Positions 60,556-64,000 of a DNA stretch of 64,000 bases are shown piece after piece. The translations under genes and the position numbers were made by a program. Where the stretch lies: contig NZ_JOHS01000033.1 of assembly GCF_000725625.1 (NCBI RefSeq), forward strand, positions 18,571-82,570, in the 5' to 3' direction. Source of the stretch: Streptomyces sp. NRRL F-6676. Its GTDB lineage: Bacteria > Actinomycetota > Actinomycetes > Streptomycetales > Streptomycetaceae. Numbering within the stretch: the stretch's first letter is position 1; every line of letters starts with the position of its first letter. The notes beneath the pieces were generated by a model. It was not told the origin of the DNA, searched no databases, and was given only the letters and a program-made list of their open reading frames with translations.

Positions 60556-63051
60556 TCAGCGGCCCGCGCTGTCGACGATCGCCGACCACTCGTCGAGCAG
60601 GGCCTGGGCGGAGGCGTCGTCGGGACCCTCGGCCCACAGGTGCGTGACCGCCTCGGCCGGGTCGGGCAGCACCATCACCCAGCGTCCGTCGCTCTCCACG
60701 ACCCGCACACCGTCCGTGGTGTCCACGGAGCGGTCGCCGGCCGCCTCGACCACCCGGCGCATCACCAGACCCTTGACGGCCCACGGCGTGGCCAGGTCAC
60801 GCCTGAGCACATGCGCCCGCGGAATGCGCGCGTCGATCTGGCTGAGCGTGAGCTGGGTTCGGGCCACGAGCCCGATGAGCCGTACGAAGGCGGCCGTACC
60901 GTCGAACACGCTACTGAACTCCGGCACGATGAACGCGCCCCGGCCGTCGCCGCCGAAGATGGTCTGGTCCTCGCGCCCGACCCGGGTGAGGTCGTCGGGC
61001 GAGGTCGTCGTCCACTCCACCTGCGTGCCGTGGTACGCGGCCACCTGCTCGGCGATCCTCGTGGTGGTCACCGGCAGCGCCACGCGCCCGCTGCGCCGCT
61101 CGGCGGCCACCAGGTCGAGCATCACCAGCAGCGCACGGTCGTCCTCGACGATGCGGCCCTTCTCGTCGACGAGCGAGAGCCGCTCGCCCACCGGGTCGAA
61201 CCGCACACCGAACGCGGCCCGCGAGGAGGCCACGATCTCCCCGAGCCGGACCAGCCCGGAGCGCCGCATGTCGGCGGTCTCGGTGGGCCGGGACTCGTCG
61301 AGGCCGGGGTTGATGGTCAGCGAGTCGACACCGAGCTTGCCGAGCAGGCTGGGCAGCACCAGTCCGGCGCTGCCGTTGGAGGCGTCCACGACGACCTTCA
61401 GCCCGGACTCGGCGATCCCCGTGGTGTCGACGTTCCGCAGCAGCGATCCGGTGTACGAGTCGAAGACGCTGGACGGGAAGTGCAGATCGCCGATCTCCCC
61501 GGGGAACGCCCGCCGGTACTCCTGGCGCGCGAACACCCGGTCGAGCTTGCGCTGACTGCCCTGGGAGAGGTCGGCGCCCTGGCTGTCGAAGAACATGATG
61601 TCGACGGAGTCGGGCACCCCGGGTGTGGTCCGGATCATGATGCCGCCGGCGCTGCCCCGGGCGGTCTGCTGCCGGGCCACGGGCAACGGCACGTTCTCCA
61701 GATCGCGTACGTCGATGGCGCTGGCCTGGAGCGCGGAGATGACGGCCCGCTTCAGCGCACGGGCACCACGGGAGTGGTCACGGGCGGTGGTGACGGTCGA
61801 GCCCTTCTTGAGGGTCGTCGCGTACGCACCGGCCAGCCGCACGGCCAGCTCGGGGGTGATCTCCACGTTCAGCACACCGGAGACACCGCGGGCGCCGAAG
61901 AGATGCGCCTGTCCGCGGGACTCCCAGATCACCGAGGTGTTGACGAACGCGCCCGCCTCGATCGTCTTGAACGGGTAGACGCGCACATTGCCCTGGACGA
62001 TCGATTCCTCACCGATCAGGCACTCGTCACCGATGACCGCGCCGTCCTCGATCCGGGCGGCTCGCATGATGTCGGTGTTCTTGCCGACCACACAGCCACG
62101 CAGATTGCTGTGCTGCCCGATGTAGACGTTGTCGTGGACGACCGCCTTGTGCAGGAAGGCACCGCTCTTCACGACCACGTTGGAGCCGACGACGGTGTGC
62201 TCCCGGATTTCGGCGCCGGCCTCGACCTTGGCGTAGTCGCCGATGTAGAGCGGTCCCCGCAGCACGGCGTCGGGGTGCACCTCGGCACCCTCGGCCACCC
62301 AGACACCGGGAGAGATCTCGAACCCGTCGAGTTCGACGTCGACCTTTCCCTCGAGCACGTCGGCCTGGGCCTTCACATAACTCTCGTGGGTGCCGACATC
62401 CTCCCAGTAGCCCTCGGCGACATAGCCGTAGATCGGCTTGCCTTCCTTCATCAGCTGCGGGAAGACGTCACCGGACCAGTCGACGGACACGTCGGCCTCG
62501 ACGTAGTCGAAGACCTCCGGTTCCATGACGTAAATGCCGGTGTTGACGGTGTCGGAGAACACCTGTCCCCAGGTCGGCTTCTCGAGGAAGCGCTCGACCT
62601 TGCCCTCCTCGTCGACGATCGTGATGCCGAATTCCAGCGGATTGGGCACACGCGTCAGACAGACGGTGACGAGCGCGCCCTTTTCCTTGTGGAAGTTGAT
62701 CAGATCGGTGAGGTCGAAATCCGTGAGGGCATCACCGGAGATGACGAGGAACGCGTCGTCCTTCAACGCCTCTTCGGCATTCTTGACGCTGCCCGCGGTA
62801 CCGAGCGGCTTCTCCTCGTTGGCATAGGTGAGCTCCATGCCGAGCTCTTCGCCGTCACCGAAGTAGTTCTTGACCAACGAGGCCAAGAACTGCACGGTGA
62901 CTACGGTCTCGTTCAGCCCATGCCTTTTGAGCAACCGCAGCACGTGCTCCATGATCGGGCGATTCGCCACGGGCAGGAGCGGCTTGGGCATGCTCGAGGT
63001 CATGGGGCGAAGGCGCGTGCCTTCGCCTCCGGCCATCACGACGGCCTTCAT
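60556..63051 (-). CDS. Nucleotidyltransferase fused to a degenerate phosphomannomutase-like domain
   Basis: The 831-residue protein starts with a sugar nucleotidyltransferase ([28 protein letters not shown]), typical of mannose-1-phosphate guanylyltransferases. A left-handed beta-helix (about 250-375: hexapeptide text such as [20 protein letters not shown]) follows, then a phosphohexomutase-like domain from about residue 395. In the latter the serine motif is replaced ([12 protein letters not shown], Thr475-476) and the metal DGDGDR loop reads FDPVGERL (618-625), so mutase activity is doubtful. It may regulate or bind sugar phosphates. It sits inside an otherwise conserved block. Confidence 0.88.
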   Translation of the reverse strand: MKAVVMAGGEGTRLRPMTSSMPKPLLPVANRPIMEHVLRLLKRHGLNETVVTVQFLASLVKNYFGDGEELGMELTYANEEKPLGTAGSVKNAEEALKDDAFLVISGDALTDFDLTDLINFHKEKGALVTVCLTRVPNPLEFGITIVDEEGKVERFLEKPTWGQVFSDTVNTGIYVMEPEVFDYVEADVSVDWSGDVFPQLMKEGKPIYGYVAEGYWEDVGTHESYVKAQADVLEGKVDVELDGFEISPGVWVAEGAEVHPDAVLRGPLYIGDYAKVEAGAEIREHTVVGSNVVVKSGAFLHKAVVHDNVYIGQHSNLRGCVVGKNTDIMRAARIEDGAVIGDECLIGEESIVQGNVRVYPFKTIEAGAFVNTSVIWESRGQAHLFGARGVSGVLNVEITPELAVRLAGAYATTLKKGSTVTTARDHSRGARALKRAVISALQASAIDVRDLENVPLPVARQQTARGSAGGIMIRTTPGVPDSVDIMFFDSQGADLSQGSQRKLDRVFARQEYRRAFPGEIGDLHFPSSVFDSYTGSLLRNVDTTGIAESGLKVVVDASNGSAGLVLPSLLGKLGVDSLTINPGLDESRPTETADMRRSGLVRLGEIVASSRAAFGVRFDPVGERLSLVDEKGRIVEDDRALLVMLDLVAAERRSGRVALPVTTTRIAEQVAAYHGTQVEWTTTSPDDLTRVGREDQTIFGGDGRGAFIVPEFSSVFDGTAAFVRLIGLVARTQLTLSQIDARIPRAHVLRRDLATPWAVKGLVMRRVVEAAGDRSVDTTDGVRVVESDGRWVMVLPDPAEAVTHLWAEGPDDASAQALLDEWSAIVDSAGR

Positions 63052-63164
63052 GTCGGAAGCGTCCTCCTCAAGAGACGACGGTTGGCCGACTTCACCCGTC
63101 CTGATTGTCCCGCACATTTACGACGCGGGCCAACGAGCCACTTCAGGCCGTACAACCGGCGAGC

Positions 63165-63773
63165 TCAATCGGCCATGGCGTCCGCACGGACAAGGCGGCG
63201 GACCTGTACCACGTAGAGGACTCCTGCCCACCAATACAGGGTTGTACCCCACCCTGCGAACGCCCATCCGAAAATGGCTGCGAGTGAGGGGAGCCAGCCG
63301 GTTCCGTCACTGAGGAGGAGCAGCGGGAAGGCGTACATCAGGTTGAAGGTGGCCGCCTTGCCCAGGAAGTTCACCTGCGGCGGCGGATAGCCGTGCCGCC
63401 TGAGGACGCCCACCATCACCAGGAGGACGAGCTCGCGCGCCAGCAGCACACAGGTGAGCCAGAGTGGCAGGATCTCGCGCCAGGTGAGCCCGACGAGCGT
63501 CGACAGGATGTACAGCCGGTCGGCCGCGGGATCGAGGAGCCGGCCGAGGCTGCTGATCTGGTTCCAGCGCCGGGCGAGCTTGCCGTCCAGGTAGTCGCTG
63601 ACGCCGCTGAAGGCGAGGATGAGCAGCGCCCAGCCGTCACTCTTGGGGCCGCCGAACTCGGGCCGGAGGATCAGCCACAGGAAGAGCGGCACCCCGACGA
63701 GCCGCGCCATGCTGAGGATGTTCGGGATGGTGAGGACCCGGTCCGTCTGAACGCGGGTCTCCTGGACCTCCAC
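63165..63773 (-). CDS. CDP-alcohol phosphatidyltransferase (PgsA-type, Rv1822-like)
   Basis: The 202-residue membrane enzyme carries the family motif SDYLDGKLARRWNQISSLGRLLDPAADR, shown by DG..AR, then G...D...D with the usual spacing, between about residues 60 and 88. About five helices surround it. It exchanges CMP on a CDP-diacylglycerol for an alcohol such as glycerol phosphate or inositol phosphate; its place equals that of mycobacterial PgsA2. GTG 63773 begins it. No promoter is obvious in the 130 bases upstream. Confidence 0.9.
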   Translation of the reverse strand: MEVQETRVQTDRVLTIPNILSMARLVGVPLFLWLILRPEFGGPKSDGWALLILAFSGVSDYLDGKLARRWNQISSLGRLLDPAADRLYILSTLVGLTWREILPLWLTCVLLARELVLLVMVGVLRRHGYPPPQVNFLGKAATFNLMYAFPLLLLSDGTGWLPSLAAIFGWAFAGWGTTLYWWAGVLYVVQVRRLVRADAMAD

Positions 63774-63905
63774 CCGGGGGCCTCCTGAGGAAATGTGCCA
63801 ACGATGCCACCCGACCTTACCCGGCCGGATCGAACGACGGAGCGGAGGGGTGCCGGCGGCGGCCGCGCGGGACGACGGGGCTCACGGAAAACGCCGTAAA
63901 TGCAA

Positions 63906-63944
63906 AAAAGCCCCTGTACCGGATCACCCGGTACAGGGGCTTTT
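63906..63944 (-). terminator. rRNA operon terminator
   Basis: Bases 63906-63922 and 63928-63944 pair exactly (17 bp) around ATCAC. On the minus strand the stem ends in CTTTTTT, a true T-run, directly after the 5S rRNA. Confidence 0.9.
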
Positions 63945-63954
63945 CTACAAGTAT

Positions 63955-64000
63955 TGTTCGGCGGTGTCCTACTCTCCCACAGGGTCCCCCCTGCAGTACC
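63955..64000 (-). rRNA. 5S ribosomal RNA, 3' end only
   Basis: Read on the minus strand this is GGTACTGCAGGGGGGACCCT followed by GTGGGAGAGTAGGAC and ACCGCCGAACA, the 3' part of a streptomycete 5S rRNA. The rest of the gene and the operon lie beyond the window. Confidence 0.93.

Noticed and set aside
60412..63216. Very long open frame on the plus strand opposite the nucleotidyltransferase
   Set aside because: Same shadow effect; the minus-strand protein has clear motifs and codon pattern.

Overview
The window is a Streptomyces chromosome segment. It has very high GC at third codon positions, frequent GTG starts, several apparently leaderless genes, a rare TTA codon in one small gene, and a gene set typical of a Streptomyces core arm-proximal region: a third divergent EF-Tu (tuf3), uppP, lnt, ung, gcvP with a glycine riboswitch, dinB and a garA-type cluster. 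It ends at the 3' end of a 5S rRNA gene on the minus strand. No plasmid or phage structural genes are seen.

Layout. 1-12.6 kb is core-like: a YbaK-type deacylase, an XRE-cupin regulator, two left-handed beta-helix proteins, a DedA protein, a secreted CHAP protein, a hotdog thioesterase, an MFS exporter, a spermidine-synthase-like protein, a cysteine-free EF-Tu, a TVP38-type membrane protein and uppP. 12.6-27.2 kb is an accessory island. It starts exactly inside the 3' end of uppP and ends at a second copy of that 3' end, so a 27-bp near-perfect direct repeat brackets about 14.6 kb. Its cargo is a LacI regulator, an enoyl-CoA hydratase with a CaiB-type CoA transferase, a PucR regulator, a D-amino-acid dehydrogenase, a double-length Lrp-type regulator, an ACS-type MFS transporter, an N-acyl-D-amino-acid deacylase, a Tat-exported metallo-beta-lactamase-fold protein, and decayed pieces of a LuxR ATPase and a RidA protein. 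I infer a catabolic island for N-acylated D-amino acids plus a second acyl-CoA substrate. No integrase is recognisable.

27.3-49 kb returns to core and variable genes: a TTA-containing small gene, lnt, a Gfo/Idh oxidoreductase, ung, two SDR reductases, a HipA-like kinase overlapping a DUF3037 gene, a Rieske lipoprotein, LysR and MocR regulators each next to the gene they probably control, two EamA exporters, a His-rich PadR regulator, a PhzF protein, a CPBP protease and a glutamate-cysteine-ligase-type enzyme. Three unrelated tandem repeat arrays lie in or next to genes here.

49-64 kb carries gcvP behind a tandem glycine riboswitch, a PRC-barrel gene converging on an unusually long dinB, and then a block (MerR, bifunctional nuclease, MerR/FtsR-type, FHA/GarA-type, DUF881, small basic protein, DUF881, CDP-alcohol phosphatidyltransferase) with the same order as Mycobacterium tuberculosis Rv1830 back to Rv1822. 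In this window gcvH is absent from the block and a nucleotidyltransferase with a degenerate phosphomannomutase-like domain has been added. The region ends with the rRNA operon terminator and the 5S rRNA.

All functional calls are from reading sequence motifs and gene order. No database search was run.
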